Assembly (NCBI RefSeq): GCF_001493375.1
Contig: NZ_LN929762.1
Location: forward strand, 1 to 42,571
DNA length: 42,571 nucleotides
Direction: 5' to 3'
From: Streptomyces specialis
GTDB taxonomy: Bacteria > Actinomycetota > Actinomycetes > Streptomycetales > Streptomycetaceae
Positions 9,421 to 17,137 of the stretch are shown here, piece by piece (positions within the stretch are counted from its first letter, which is position 1; each line of letters begins with the position of its first letter). A program made the translations under genes and the position numbers. A model generated the notes under the pieces. The model was not told the DNA's origin and searched no databases. It saw nothing but the letters and a program-made list of their open reading frames with translations.

Positions 9421-11713
9421 GGGTCGCGGACGCGGCGGAAAAGGCCCGCAACCGGGAATCCAGTACCTCGGCCGCGCCCGTCATCAGCGCCTCCGCGACG
9501 GAGTCCACATGGCGATTCCGCCAGTTCTCCAGCGGTGTTCCGGCGGCGAATGCGTTGAACGCTCCGATCGCCGGTCCGGTGTGGATCTGGAAATTCACCT
9601 TCTCGTCCGCCGCCCCCTCGATCGCGGCCCGCGTGGTGTGCGCGAACCACCAGCGGAACACCAGCGCCATGCGGTGCCGGGGGTCGCGTTCGGCCCGTTC
9701 CGCCTCCTGCGGGCGGCCGGTGCGCAGGTAGTGGTCCCGGGCCAGCCGCCACACCTCGTCCAGGCCCCGGCGGAACACGGTCTCCTCCAGGGCCCGCGTC
9801 TGCCCGGCCGTGAGGTCGCCGAGCCCGGCCGTGGTCCGGTAGAGCTGGTACAGCTTGTTGGCGCGGGCCGGGAAGAGCGTGCCGCGCCGCAGCACCTGGA
9901 CCCGGGCCCCCGCCTCGAACATGTCGCCGGCGGGCGCGTAGGCGGTGTCCTGGACACCGGCCCCGGCCAGCATGTCCTTGACCAGCTCCGACGTCCCGGC
10001 CTCCACGGTGCACTGGTTGACCGAGCCGGTCATCACGAAGTCCGCGCCGAGGACGAAGGCGGCGGCGACGCTCTCGGGCGTGCCCAGGCCGCCGGAGGCG
10101 CCGACCCGCGCGGCCCGGCCGGACCGGCTCTCGCGCGCCACCCGGTCCCGCAGGCGGAGCATCGCGGGCAGCAGGGCGAGCGCCACCCCCTGGTCGGTGT
10201 GGCCGCCGGAGTCCGACTCGACGCAGATCTCCTCGCCGACCGGCAGGTCGCGCCCGGCGTCGGCCTCGGCGGCGGTGAGGGCGCCCTCGGCGACCAGCCG
10301 GTCCAGCAGCGCCCCGGGCGCCGGGCCGAGGAACGCGGCGGCGACCTCCGGCCGGGACACCTTGGCCAGCACCCGGCGCCGGGAGACGGCGGTGCCGTCC
10401 GGCGCGCGGTGGGCGCCGGAGAGCCGATACCGGACCAGCGCCGGGGTGAGCCGGGTGAACCCGGCGGCCTCCACGAACCGCACGTCATGGCGGAGGAACA
10501 GCGCGACGGTGGCGTCCTCCAGCGCCGGATCGTCCAGGGAGTGCAGCAGGTTCATCCCGAACCGGCCGCCGGGCCCCAGCGCCGCCCGCAGGGTCCGCAA
10601 CGCGTCCTCGATCCGCCCCGGGGCGAGCCCGCCGGTGCCGAAGAAGCCCATCAGGCCCGCCTCCGCCAGCCGGATCACCAGCTCCGTCGAGGCGATGCCG
10701 CGGTACATGGAGCCCGCGAGGTAGGCGTACCGCAGCCCGTAGTCGCGGCGGAACGCCGCCGAGCCCAGCGCCCCGGCGGTGACCCGGGGCGCGGCGGCGG
10801 CCACCGGGACGACCGGCGCGGTCACGGCCGGGGCGGCGGGCGCGGTCACGGCCGGGGCGGCGGGCGCGGCCGAGGCCGTGGCGCGCCACAGGCCGCGCAG
10901 GGTGCTGCCCGGCCCCACCTCGGCCGGGTCGCGCACCCCCCGCTCCAGCAGCAGCCGCATGCTCTCGGACCACCGCACCGGGGCGGCGACCTGCTCGCCC
11001 AGCAGCCGGGCCACGGACCCGGCCTCGTACGGGCGGGCGGTGGCGTTGGCGACCACCGGGATCCGCGGATCGGCGAACCGCCACCCGGCCAGGAACGCCG
11101 CGTACTCCCGCGCCGCGTCCGCCATCCAGCGGGAGTGGAACGCGGCGCCGACCCGCAGCGGCACGCACCGGCCCAGCCCCGCCGCCCGCACCACGGCGGT
11201 GGCCGCCCGCAGCGCCTCGACCGGTCCGGACAGCACGATCTGCTCGGGGCTGTTGCGGTTGGCGACGTCCACCCCGTCCACCCCCGCCTCGGCGAGCGCG
11301 GCGGGCACCTTCTCGGCGTCCGGGCCCACCACCGCCGTCATACCGCCCCCGGCCGCCCGGCTCATCAGCTCTCCGCGCCGGGCCACCAGCCGCAGCCCGG
11401 TCTCGAAGTCGAACGCCCCGGCCGCCAGCAGCGCGTTGTACTCGCCGAGGCTGTGCCCCGCCAGCCAGTCCGGTTCCGGTTCGCGCCCGGCCCGTTCCGC
11501 GGCGGCCAGGGCGTTCACGACATACAGGGCGGGCTGCGCGTACCGGGTGTCGGAGAGCCGCCCCCCGGGGTCGTCCAGGCACAGGTCCCGCACCGGGTAG
11601 CCCAGCACCGCGTCGGCGGCGGCCACGATCCCCGGGTGGCGGTCGAAGAGCTCCCGGCCCATGCCCCGGTGCTGGGACCCCTGGCCGGGGAAGAGCCATG
11701 CCGTCGGTGTCAT
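9410..11713 (-). CDS. Trans-acting acyltransferase / PfaD-type enoyl reductase fusion
   Basis: A 767-residue two-domain protein; the ATG at 11713 overlaps the upstream stop (ATGA). Residues 1-280 are a malonyl-CoA:ACP acyltransferase: FPGQGSQ at the N-terminus, GHSLG with Ser88, and FHSRW with His193. A 30-residue Ala/Pro/Val/Thr linker (280-310), encoded by two tandem 24-bp repeats near 10816-10863, leads to an FMN-binding TIM-barrel reductase of PfaD type (311-767) with FFGTGGL, SDSGGHTDQG and GASGGLGTP. This fusion is a hallmark of trans-AT polyketide synthases, where it supplies malonyl units in trans and reduces enoyl intermediates; LnmG of leinamycin synthesis has the same arrangement. 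It shows that AT-less PKS modules should lie off the left edge. The neighbours supply beta-branching enzymes. Confidence 0.93.
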   Translation of the reverse strand: MTPTAWLFPGQGSQHRGMGRELFDRHPGIVAAADAVLGYPVRDLCLDDPGGRLSDTRYAQPALYVVNALAAAERAGREPEPDWLAGHSLGEYNALLAAGAFDFETGLRLVARRGELMSRAAGGGMTAVVGPDAEKVPAALAEAGVDGVDVANRNSPEQIVLSGPVEALRAATAVVRAAGLGRCVPLRVGAAFHSRWMADAAREYAAFLAGWRFADPRIPVVANATARPYEAGSVARLLGEQVAAPVRWSESMRLLLERGVRDPAEVGPGSTLRGLWRATASAAPAAPAVTAPAAPAVTAPVVPVAAAAPRVTAGALGSAAFRRDYGLRYAYLAGSMYRGIASTELVIRLAEAGLMGFFGTGGLAPGRIEDALRTLRAALGPGGRFGMNLLHSLDDPALEDATVALFLRHDVRFVEAAGFTRLTPALVRYRLSGAHRAPDGTAVSRRRVLAKVSRPEVAAAFLGPAPGALLDRLVAEGALTAAEADAGRDLPVGEEICVESDSGGHTDQGVALALLPAMLRLRDRVARESRSGRAARVGASGGLGTPESVAAAFVLGADFVMTGSVNQCTVEAGTSELVKDMLAGAGVQDTAYAPAGDMFEAGARVQVLRRGTLFPARANKLYQLYRTTAGLGDLTAGQTRALEETVFRRGLDEVWRLARDHYLRTGRPQEAERAERDPRHRMALVFRWWFAHTTRAAIEGAADEKVNFQIHTGPAIGAFNAFAAGTPLENWRNRHVDSVAEALMTGAAEVLDSRLRAFSAASATPAQ

Positions 11714-12495
11714 GCGTCCGTGACCTCCCAGGGGAACCGCCGCCGTTCGGCGAAGTCCGCGATCCGGCGGCCGACCGGGGCGGAGGACATGAGCCGGGCG
11801 AACTCCTCGACGGCCAGCCGCCCGGTCGCGGCGTCCACGGGCGCCAGCCGGCCGAAGTAGCCCTTGACGTCCGCGACGGTCACCGCGCTCATCCGCCGCG
11901 CCCGGAAGGCGAGCGCGCGCAGGCGCGGCTCCGGATCGCCCGGCTCCGCGTCGACCAGCCCCCGGGCGTGCGCCTCGCCGGCGGTCAGCGGCTGCGTGCC
12001 CAGGCTCATGGTGTACGCCGTGCGGAACCCCGCGCGGCGGATCAGGAACGGCGCCACGCAGCAGGGCAGCAGCCCCCACAGCGCCTCCGGCAGGGCGAAC
12101 GAGCTGCGCGGGGTGGCGAAGGCGAAGTCGGCCGCCGCGACCAGCCCCACCCCGCCGCCGGCGACGGTGCCGTCGACCGCGCACGCCACGATCCGCGGCA
12201 CGGTCGTGAAACGGCGCAGCAGCGCCCAGAACTCCGCGGCGCCCCGGGCGGCGGTGGCCCGGTCGGGCACGCCGCCGGCCGCCGCCGCCTCGAAGTCCAT
12301 GCCGGCCGAGAAGACGCCGTCGCTGCCGCGCAGCACCACCAGCCGGCCGTCCGGATCGCTCTCGGCCGCGTCCAGCACCCCGTGCAGCGCGGCGATCAGC
12401 GCGGGGTCGATGGTGTTGCGCCGCGCGGGCCGGGCCAGGGTGGCGGTGACCACCCCCGGGACACCGCGATCGGTGCGGAGCACGGGCTCGGTCAT
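11710..12495 (-). CDS. Enoyl-CoA hydratase/isomerase, beta-branching ECH
   Basis: A 261-residue crotonase-fold protein starting at the ATG at 12495, 4 nt after the HMGS stop, and overlapping the AT-ER start by 4 nt. Visible motifs are FSAGMDF (first oxyanion-hole strand) and VAGGGVGLVAAADFAFA (second). In beta-branching cassettes ECH1 dehydrates the HMG-type intermediate on a carrier protein and ECH2 decarboxylates it. Only one hydratase gene is present in this window, next to HMGS, which suits the dehydrating role. The leinamycin set also pairs one hydratase (LnmF) with HMGS (LnmM). A second hydratase could lie off the edge. General fatty-acid catabolism is unlikely given translational coupling to PKS genes. 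Confidence 0.87.
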   Translation of the reverse strand: MTEPVLRTDRGVPGVVTATLARPARRNTIDPALIAALHGVLDAAESDPDGRLVVLRGSDGVFSAGMDFEAAAAGGVPDRATAARGAAEFWALLRRFTTVPRIVACAVDGTVAGGGVGLVAAADFAFATPRSSFALPEALWGLLPCCVAPFLIRRAGFRTAYTMSLGTQPLTAGEAHARGLVDAEPGDPEPRLRALAFRARRMSAVTVADVKGYFGRLAPVDAATGRLAVEEFARLMSSAPVGRRIADFAERRRFPWEVTDA

Positions 12496-12499
12496 CGCG

Positions 12500-13732
12500 T
12501 CAGCTCCATCGGTAACGGCGGTGGAAGCCCTCGATCCGGTCCAGCACGAGCAGTCCCCGGCCGTCCAGCGCGGCGTCGTAGACATCGGCCCAGGGCGCGG
12601 GGTCGATCCGGCTGTCGGCGACCCCCGCGGCGGACGCGGCCGTGTGCCGTGCCAGCTCCTCGTACCGCTCCATGGTGAGCGGGTGCCGGTCGGCGATCCG
12701 GCGGGCCAGCCCGGTCGCGGCGTGCCGGGCCGCCGCCTCCGGGTCGACGACGGCGCTGAAGAACTCCGAGGCGCAGCCCGAGCCGTACGCGAAGAGCCCG
12801 ACGCGGCGCGGCGCGGTGATGTCGGCGTGGTCCAGCAGGGAGCACAGCGCCATGAACAGCCCGGCGGCGTACGTGTTCCCGACCTGCGCCGGGTGCAGCA
12901 GGGAGACCGCCACCCGCTCCTTGAAGTCCGTCTCGATCTCGGCGCCGGTCAACGCGGTGGTGCGGCGCAGCAGATGCCGGTGCGCGCCCTTGACCAGTCC
13001 CGCGAACGGCGTGTGGAACGCCAGCAGGTCGAACGTGGTGAGGATGTCGGCGCCGGTCACCGTCTCCCGGTAGTGCGCGAAGCTCTGCTCCAGGCACTGG
13101 AGATACGCCAGCAGCGACAGGTCGGCGTCCCCGGCCGCCAGGTCGGGGCGGGGGCGGCAGGTGTCCATCACCTCGTAGCTGTGCAGGCCCACCGCTCCCG
13201 GGTCGGGCTCGATCCCGGGCGGCCCGCCGCCGCCGAGCAGCAGTGCGACGGCGCCGGCGCCGTGCGACGCCTCCCAGTAGGGCATTCCCTGCACGTCGCC
13301 CCCCGCGTCGGCGGCGATCACCAGCACCCGGGCGGCGGGGTCGGCGCTGGTGGCGAGCAGCCCCAGCCCGGTGCGCAGCGCGGCGGTGCCGCCGTAGCAG
13401 GCGTGCTTGACCTCGAACGAACGGCAGCGCGGCCCCAGGCCCAGGTGGTGGTGGATGTAGGTGCTGATGGGCTTGCCCAGGTCGAGCCCCGACTCGGTGC
13501 CCACCACCACGGCCTCGATTCGCGCCCGCTCCTCGGGCGTCAGGGCGTCGATCAGCGGGCGGGCGGCGTTGACGCCGTTGGTGACGGGGTCCTCGCAGGG
13601 CAGGTTGACGGACTTGCGCTCCATCATCAGGTTGTCGAAGCGGCTCAGGTCCAGGCCCCGCGCGGTGAAGAGGGCGCGGACGTCGAGCGCCGCCCGCCCG
13701 GCGTAGGCGTGGACGGCCTCAATGCCGGCCAT
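12500..13732 (-). CDS. HMG-CoA synthase-like enzyme for polyketide beta-branching
   Basis: A 410-residue thiolase-fold enzyme. The catalytic set is visible: Glu80 in GTESGLD, Cys112 in KHACYGGTAAL, and His240 in AFHTPFAG. It would add an acyl-ACP-derived carbanion to a beta-keto intermediate on a PKS carrier to start a beta-alkyl branch, as MupH, CurD or LnmM do. The ATG at 13732 lies inside the end of the preceding gene (14-nt overlap), with only a weak Shine-Dalgarno, so expression is probably coupled. It is followed by the hydratase and the AT-ER fusion. Secondary-metabolic HMGS is favoured over mevalonate-pathway HMGS because no other mevalonate gene is nearby. Confidence 0.92.
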   Translation of the reverse strand: MAGIEAVHAYAGRAALDVRALFTARGLDLSRFDNLMMERKSVNLPCEDPVTNGVNAARPLIDALTPEERARIEAVVVGTESGLDLGKPISTYIHHHLGLGPRCRSFEVKHACYGGTAALRTGLGLLATSADPAARVLVIAADAGGDVQGMPYWEASHGAGAVALLLGGGGPPGIEPDPGAVGLHSYEVMDTCRPRPDLAAGDADLSLLAYLQCLEQSFAHYRETVTGADILTTFDLLAFHTPFAGLVKGAHRHLLRRTTALTGAEIETDFKERVAVSLLHPAQVGNTYAAGLFMALCSLLDHADITAPRRVGLFAYGSGCASEFFSAVVDPEAAARHAATGLARRIADRHPLTMERYEELARHTAASAAGVADSRIDPAPWADVYDAALDGRGLLVLDRIEGFHRRYRWS

Positions 13733-14618
13733 GGAGCGGGGCCCAGAGCGTGTCGGTGAGGGTGCCGTCCAGCAGGGCCCGGTGCCACGGTTCCGCGTCG
13801 CCGTCCGGCCCCCCGGCGACGGGCCGGGCCAGCAGCTCCCCGATCACCGGGTCGTGGGCCGGCAGGTCCAGGATCTCGCGCCAGACCTCGGGCCCCGCCA
13901 GGTGGACCAGCAGGTGGAGACGGTCCTGACGGCCCCACATCTCCTCGTAGAGGAACGCGGAGGCCCGGCCGGGCAGCGCCTCGGTGACCCGGGCCGCCCA
14001 CGCGTACCAGAACCCGCGGGCCTCCTCCCGCAGCCGGTACGGGACCCGCACCCGGCGGTGCACGGTGAACGGCGCGTTGACCGAGTGCAGCAGTCGCGCC
14101 GGCTCCAGCCGGGACTGGAAACGGGCCGGCGGCTGGAACGTGTCGAGGTCGGCGCCGTCGTGGTGGCCGACGCCGTGCTGGGGGCAGATGATCGTCTCGC
14201 TCATGCTGCCCTCGACGAACATCCGCTCCCAGTTGCCGCCGCCCTTGGTGGGCAGCCGGTCCCCCTGGGACACCTCCTGCCAGCGCTGGGAGTGATCCAC
14301 CATCTCCAGCAGCCGGCCGTAGTCGTTGGGCTGCTTCAGCGTCAGCAGCCAGTGCAACCGGTCGGCGGTGCCGAAGACTTCCTCGAAGGCGAGGATGGTC
14401 ACGTGCCCCACCTGCGCGGTGTTCATCAACTCGACCAGATCGGCGGAGAACTCCCGCCCCTCCGCCCCGAACTCGGCGCGGAGCTGGCCGACGCGGTGGA
14501 TGAGGAACCCGGCGTCCGCCGAGGTGATGAGCTTCTCGGCGGGGACGGAGGTCTGGTGGTGCGGCGGCTGCGGGGCCCGTGTGGCGGGTGCCGTGCCGGA
14601 GTCGGTGTGCGCGGTCAA
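13719..14618 (-). CDS. Two-repeat protein of unknown function, copy A (DUF6039-like)
   Basis: A 299-residue paralogue of the protein at 8337-9329. I chose the TTG at 14618 because GGGAGG lies 6 nt upstream; longer starts run into the upstream promoter and lack a Shine-Dalgarno. The first half carries ITSADAG, IHRVGQLRAEFG-EGREF, FEEVFG, RLHWLL and GGG-WERMF. The second half is more diverged (LLHSVNAP, YEEMWG, RLHLLVH) and has lost the GGG-W-RMF block. It is the first gene of the minus-strand operon, 67 nt below a dyad at 14686-14703 that matches the one before copy B. The asymmetric decay suggests only one half keeps the ancestral site. Function unknown; tied to the pathway by position and shared regulation. 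Confidence 0.8.
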   Translation of the reverse strand: MTAHTDSGTAPATRAPQPPHHQTSVPAEKLITSADAGFLIHRVGQLRAEFGAEGREFSADLVELMNTAQVGHVTILAFEEVFGTADRLHWLLTLKQPNDYGRLLEMVDHSQRWQEVSQGDRLPTKGGGNWERMFVEGSMSETIICPQHGVGHHDGADLDTFQPPARFQSRLEPARLLHSVNAPFTVHRRVRVPYRLREEARGFWYAWAARVTEALPGRASAFLYEEMWGRQDRLHLLVHLAGPEVWREILDLPAHDPVIGELLARPVAGGPDGDAEPWHRALLDGTLTDTLWAPLHGRH

Positions 14619-14685
14619 CTGCCGCCTCCCGTAAGACGTTCCGATGGATTCGCCGGCCGACTCTAAAAGGAGCCGAGGGCCGGGG

Positions 14686-14703
14686 CTGCTCAGTTCTGCG
14701 CAG
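14686..14703 (-). promoter_or_regulatory. Candidate Crp/Fnr-type operator before copy A
   Basis: The dyad CTGCTCAGTTCTGCGCAG has half-sites CTGCTCA and TGCGCAG around a 4-bp centre. On the minus strand a -10-like TAGAGT (14665-14660) begins after a 20-nt gap and the gene start is 67 nt away. The layout, with the site over the -35 position, fits class II activation by a Crp-family protein. Two further copies are at 9403-9420 and 15663-15680. Confidence 0.6.
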
Positions 14704-14719
14704 GGTGCGGCGGGGCCGC

Positions 14720-15451
14720 TCACCCCTCGGCGTACGCGGCAAGGGCCCGGTGGTCGACCACCAGCGTCCGCTGCGTGACATCGACCAGTCCCGCCTCGCG
14801 GAACCGCTTGAGGAAGAACCCGACGCGGGAACGGGTGGTGCCGACCATCTCGGCCAGCTCCTCCTGCGTGACCCGGGCCGATATCCGGACCCGCGAACCC
14901 TGGGGCACGCCCGCGTGCCGCGCCAGGTGCACCAGCCGGGACGCCAGGCGCCGTTCGCTCTCCAGCGTCACCATGTCGACCAGCGTCCGCTGCTGTTCCA
15001 GCACCCGTTCGCCGAGCTGGCGCAGGTACTCCTCCAGCAGGCCGTGCTGGGCGAGGGCGGCGAGGAAACGGTCGGCGGGCACCCTGCGGAGCACGCCGGA
15101 CTCCAGCACGCAGGCGGACTCGGCGCGGACGCCCTGGAGGAGACCCAGCTCGCCGAAGACGTCACCGGCCGTGTGGATGGACAGCAGGCACCGCTTCCCC
15201 CGGGCGGTCATCATCAGCGTCTTGATCTGCCCGCTCTCGATCACATAGATGTTCCGGTCGCTGCCGCCGCACGTGTACACCTGGTCCCGCCGGGCGATCG
15301 GGATACGGGTGCTGTCGGCGAGTTCCGTGCGGCACAACAGCAGCAGATCCCTGCGGAAGCCGTCCGTCCCGCCCGGACATCGGGACGCTTTCTCGCCGTA
15401 CTGCGGATGAACGGGCGCTGAAGAACTCCGGGTAGGCATTAATCCCCCCAT
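14720..15451 (-). CDS. Crp/Fnr-family transcriptional activator (first of two paralogues)
   Basis: A 243-residue protein with the ATG at 15451 behind GAGG (6-nt spacing); an ATG at 15439 is a possible alternative. N-terminal cNMP-type beta-barrel with YTCGGSDRNIYVIESGQIK and HTAGDVFGELG, a long dimer helix containing EQQRTLVDMVTLE, and a C-terminal Crp winged helix with recognition segment TQEELAEMVGTTRSRVGFF. LnmO of leinamycin synthesis is also a Crp/Fnr-type activator. It is divergent from the P450 across a 390-bp region holding an 18-bp dyad, and lies just upstream of the operon it probably controls. I see no Fe-S cysteine cluster typical of FNR; effector unknown. Confidence 0.85.
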   Translation of the reverse strand: MGGLMPTRSSSAPVHPQYGEKASRCPGGTDGFRRDLLLLCRTELADSTRIPIARRDQVYTCGGSDRNIYVIESGQIKTLMMTARGKRCLLSIHTAGDVFGELGLLQGVRAESACVLESGVLRRVPADRFLAALAQHGLLEEYLRQLGERVLEQQRTLVDMVTLESERRLASRLVHLARHAGVPQGSRVRISARVTQEELAEMVGTTRSRVGFFLKRFREAGLVDVTQRTLVVDHRALAAYAEG

Positions 15452-15841
15452 GAACAACCTCACAACCATTGCGGGTGCGGCCCCGTGCGGTTCCCGATGG
15501 AGCCCGATCGTAACTACCGATCGCGGCCGTGACAAGGAGAGCAATAAAGATCTTCCGGCCTCCGGGAGGGCGTCGGCAAGCGCCGGGAAAAGATCTTTTC
15601 TCTTCTCGCGCACCGCTCTGACCTGCGGTGATAGCAACTCCGAGGGAGGAGTGACGCACAGACTGCTCACTTTGGGGCAGACGCGTTTCGCGGGCCCGCC
15701 TAGGCTCGTCGCCCACGCCGGACAACGCGCCGGAGAATATGCGTCCGGACTTTCCTTCAGCTCTCCTTCTCCCTGCGGACGGGAATTCTCGATCACCGCA
15801 CGCGCCGCACCGAGACGTATCACCGAAACGGAGTGCAATTC
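15452..15841. promoter_or_regulatory. Divergent regulatory region between Crp gene and P450
   Basis: This 390-bp gene-free stretch separates the divergent Crp and P450 genes. It holds the dyad at 15663-15680, two copies of the palindrome AAGATCTT (15547-15554 and 15590-15597, about 43 bp apart), a CTCTGACCTGCGG string (15616-15628) also found at 25470, and the P450 Shine-Dalgarno CGGAG. Base composition is clearly lower in G+C than the flanking genes around 15480-15620, as expected for promoters. Confidence 0.6.
15663..15680 (+). promoter_or_regulatory. Candidate Crp/Fnr-type operator before the P450
   Basis: The dyad is CTGCTCACTTTGGGGCAG. On the plus strand TAGGCT (15701-15706), a plausible -10 box, begins after a 20-nt gap, the same geometry as at 14686-14703. 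This predicts a P450 transcript with a leader of about 130 nt. Confidence 0.6.
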
Positions 15842-17137
15842 ATGAGCGAGCCGTCCCGAAAGAGCACCGAGGAAAACTCATCGGAGGAGCCGGTGGTCCT
15901 GCCGACCGGACCCCGGGTGGACCCGTACGAGATGTACCGCGCCATGCGCGAGGAGAAGGTGGTCCACCTCATCCGCGAGCCGAACGGCCTGCGCCGCCGG
16001 CTGGTGCTGCGGTACGCGGAGGCGCGCGAGGTGTTCACCGACGCCCGGTTCGCCAAGGACCCCGGCCTGGCCTGGGACCAGTTGCGGGACGCCGGCTACG
16101 TGAAGGGCGACCGGGACAACCGCGCCGACTACCTCTACCACCTCGTCAACACCGACCCCCCGGACCACACCCGGCTGCGCCGGCTCATCGGCAAGGCGTT
16201 CAGCGTCCGCCGCATGGAGGCCATCCGGCCCCGCGTGGAGGAGATCGCGGAGGACCTGCTGGCGCGGATGAAGCCGGACGCCGTCACCGACCTGGTGGAC
16301 GACTACGCCCACCCGCTGGCGACCACGGTGATCTGCGAGATCCTCGGCGTCCCCGACGCCGACCGGACCGACTTCCGGCTCTGGGCGACGGCCATGCTGA
16401 CCGCGCCGGACGCCGTCCCCGAGGGAGACCTCACCCCGCAGGAGGGCTACGCCGCCATGCGGGGCTTCTTCACCGAACTCATCGCCCGCAAGCGGGCCGA
16501 ACTGGCCGGACGGGCGGCGTCCGGGGACGCCGACCGGCAGCCCGACGTGCTGTCCGGCCTGATCGTGGCCCGCGACCGGGACGACCGGCTCACCGAGACC
16601 GAGATGATCTCCACCGCCATGCTGCTGCTGAGCGCCGGTCAGGAACCGACCGTCAACCTCATCTGCAACGGCACCCTGAGCCTGCTGCGGAACCCCGGCC
16701 AGCTCGCCCTGCTGCGCGACAAGCCGGAGCTGATCGGCTCGGCCGTCGAGGAGTTCCTGCGGTTCGACCCGCCTGTCGAACTGTCCACCATGCGGGTCTC
16801 CACCGAGGACGTGGAAGTGGCGGGCACCGTCATCCCGGCCGGCAGCGTGGTGACCGTGTCGATCGCCTCCACCAGCCGCGACCCGGGGAAGTTCACCGAC
16901 CCGGACCGCCTGGACATCACCCGCGAGGACAATCAGCATCTGGCGTTCGGACACGGGCTGCACCTGTGCATCGGCGCCCCGCTGGCCCGCATCGAGGGAC
17001 AGATCGGCATCGGGCGGCTCCTCGCCCGGTACCCCGGCCTCACGCTGGGCTGCGCGCCGGAGGACCTGCGCTGGCGGCCGACCCGCATCATGCGCGGCCT
17101 GGTGGAACTCCCGGTCCGGCTCACGCCCGGGGCCTGA
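15842..17137 (+). CDS. Cytochrome P450 (CYP107-like tailoring oxygenase)
   Basis: A 431-residue soluble bacterial P450; the ATG at 15842 follows GGAG by 8 nt. The haem loop is FGHGLHLCIG with Cys376, the ExxR motif is EEFLR (303-307), and the I-helix reads LLLSAGQEPT (261-270): Pro sits where the acid-alcohol Thr usually is, followed by Thr270. Variants of this kind occur in natural-product P450s. It probably hydroxylates or epoxidises the polyketide-peptide. Leinamycin-type clusters include P450s such as LnmA and LnmZ, but substrate and position cannot be read from sequence. Its 3' end overlaps the convergent Crp paralogue by 17 nt. A redox partner gene is not visible here. Confidence 0.92.
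   Translation: MSEPSRKSTEENSSEEPVVLPTGPRVDPYEMYRAMREEKVVHLIREPNGLRRRLVLRYAEAREVFTDARFAKDPGLAWDQLRDAGYVKGDRDNRADYLYHLVNTDPPDHTRLRRLIGKAFSVRRMEAIRPRVEEIAEDLLARMKPDAVTDLVDDYAHPLATTVICEILGVPDADRTDFRLWATAMLTAPDAVPEGDLTPQEGYAAMRGFFTELIARKRAELAGRAASGDADRQPDVLSGLIVARDRDDRLTETEMISTAMLLLSAGQEPTVNLICNGTLSLLRNPGQLALLRDKPELIGSAVEEFLRFDPPVELSTMRVSTEDVEVAGTVIPAGSVVTVSIASTSRDPGKFTDPDRLDITREDNQHLAFGHGLHLCIGAPLARIEGQIGIGRLLARYPGLTLGCAPEDLRWRPTRIMRGLVELPVRLTPGA

Noticed and set aside
10816..10863. Short tandem repeats, considered as a CRISPR or VNTR element
   Set aside because: Two 24-bp units in frame encode the Ala/Pro/Val/Thr linker of the AT-ER fusion; there are no spacers.
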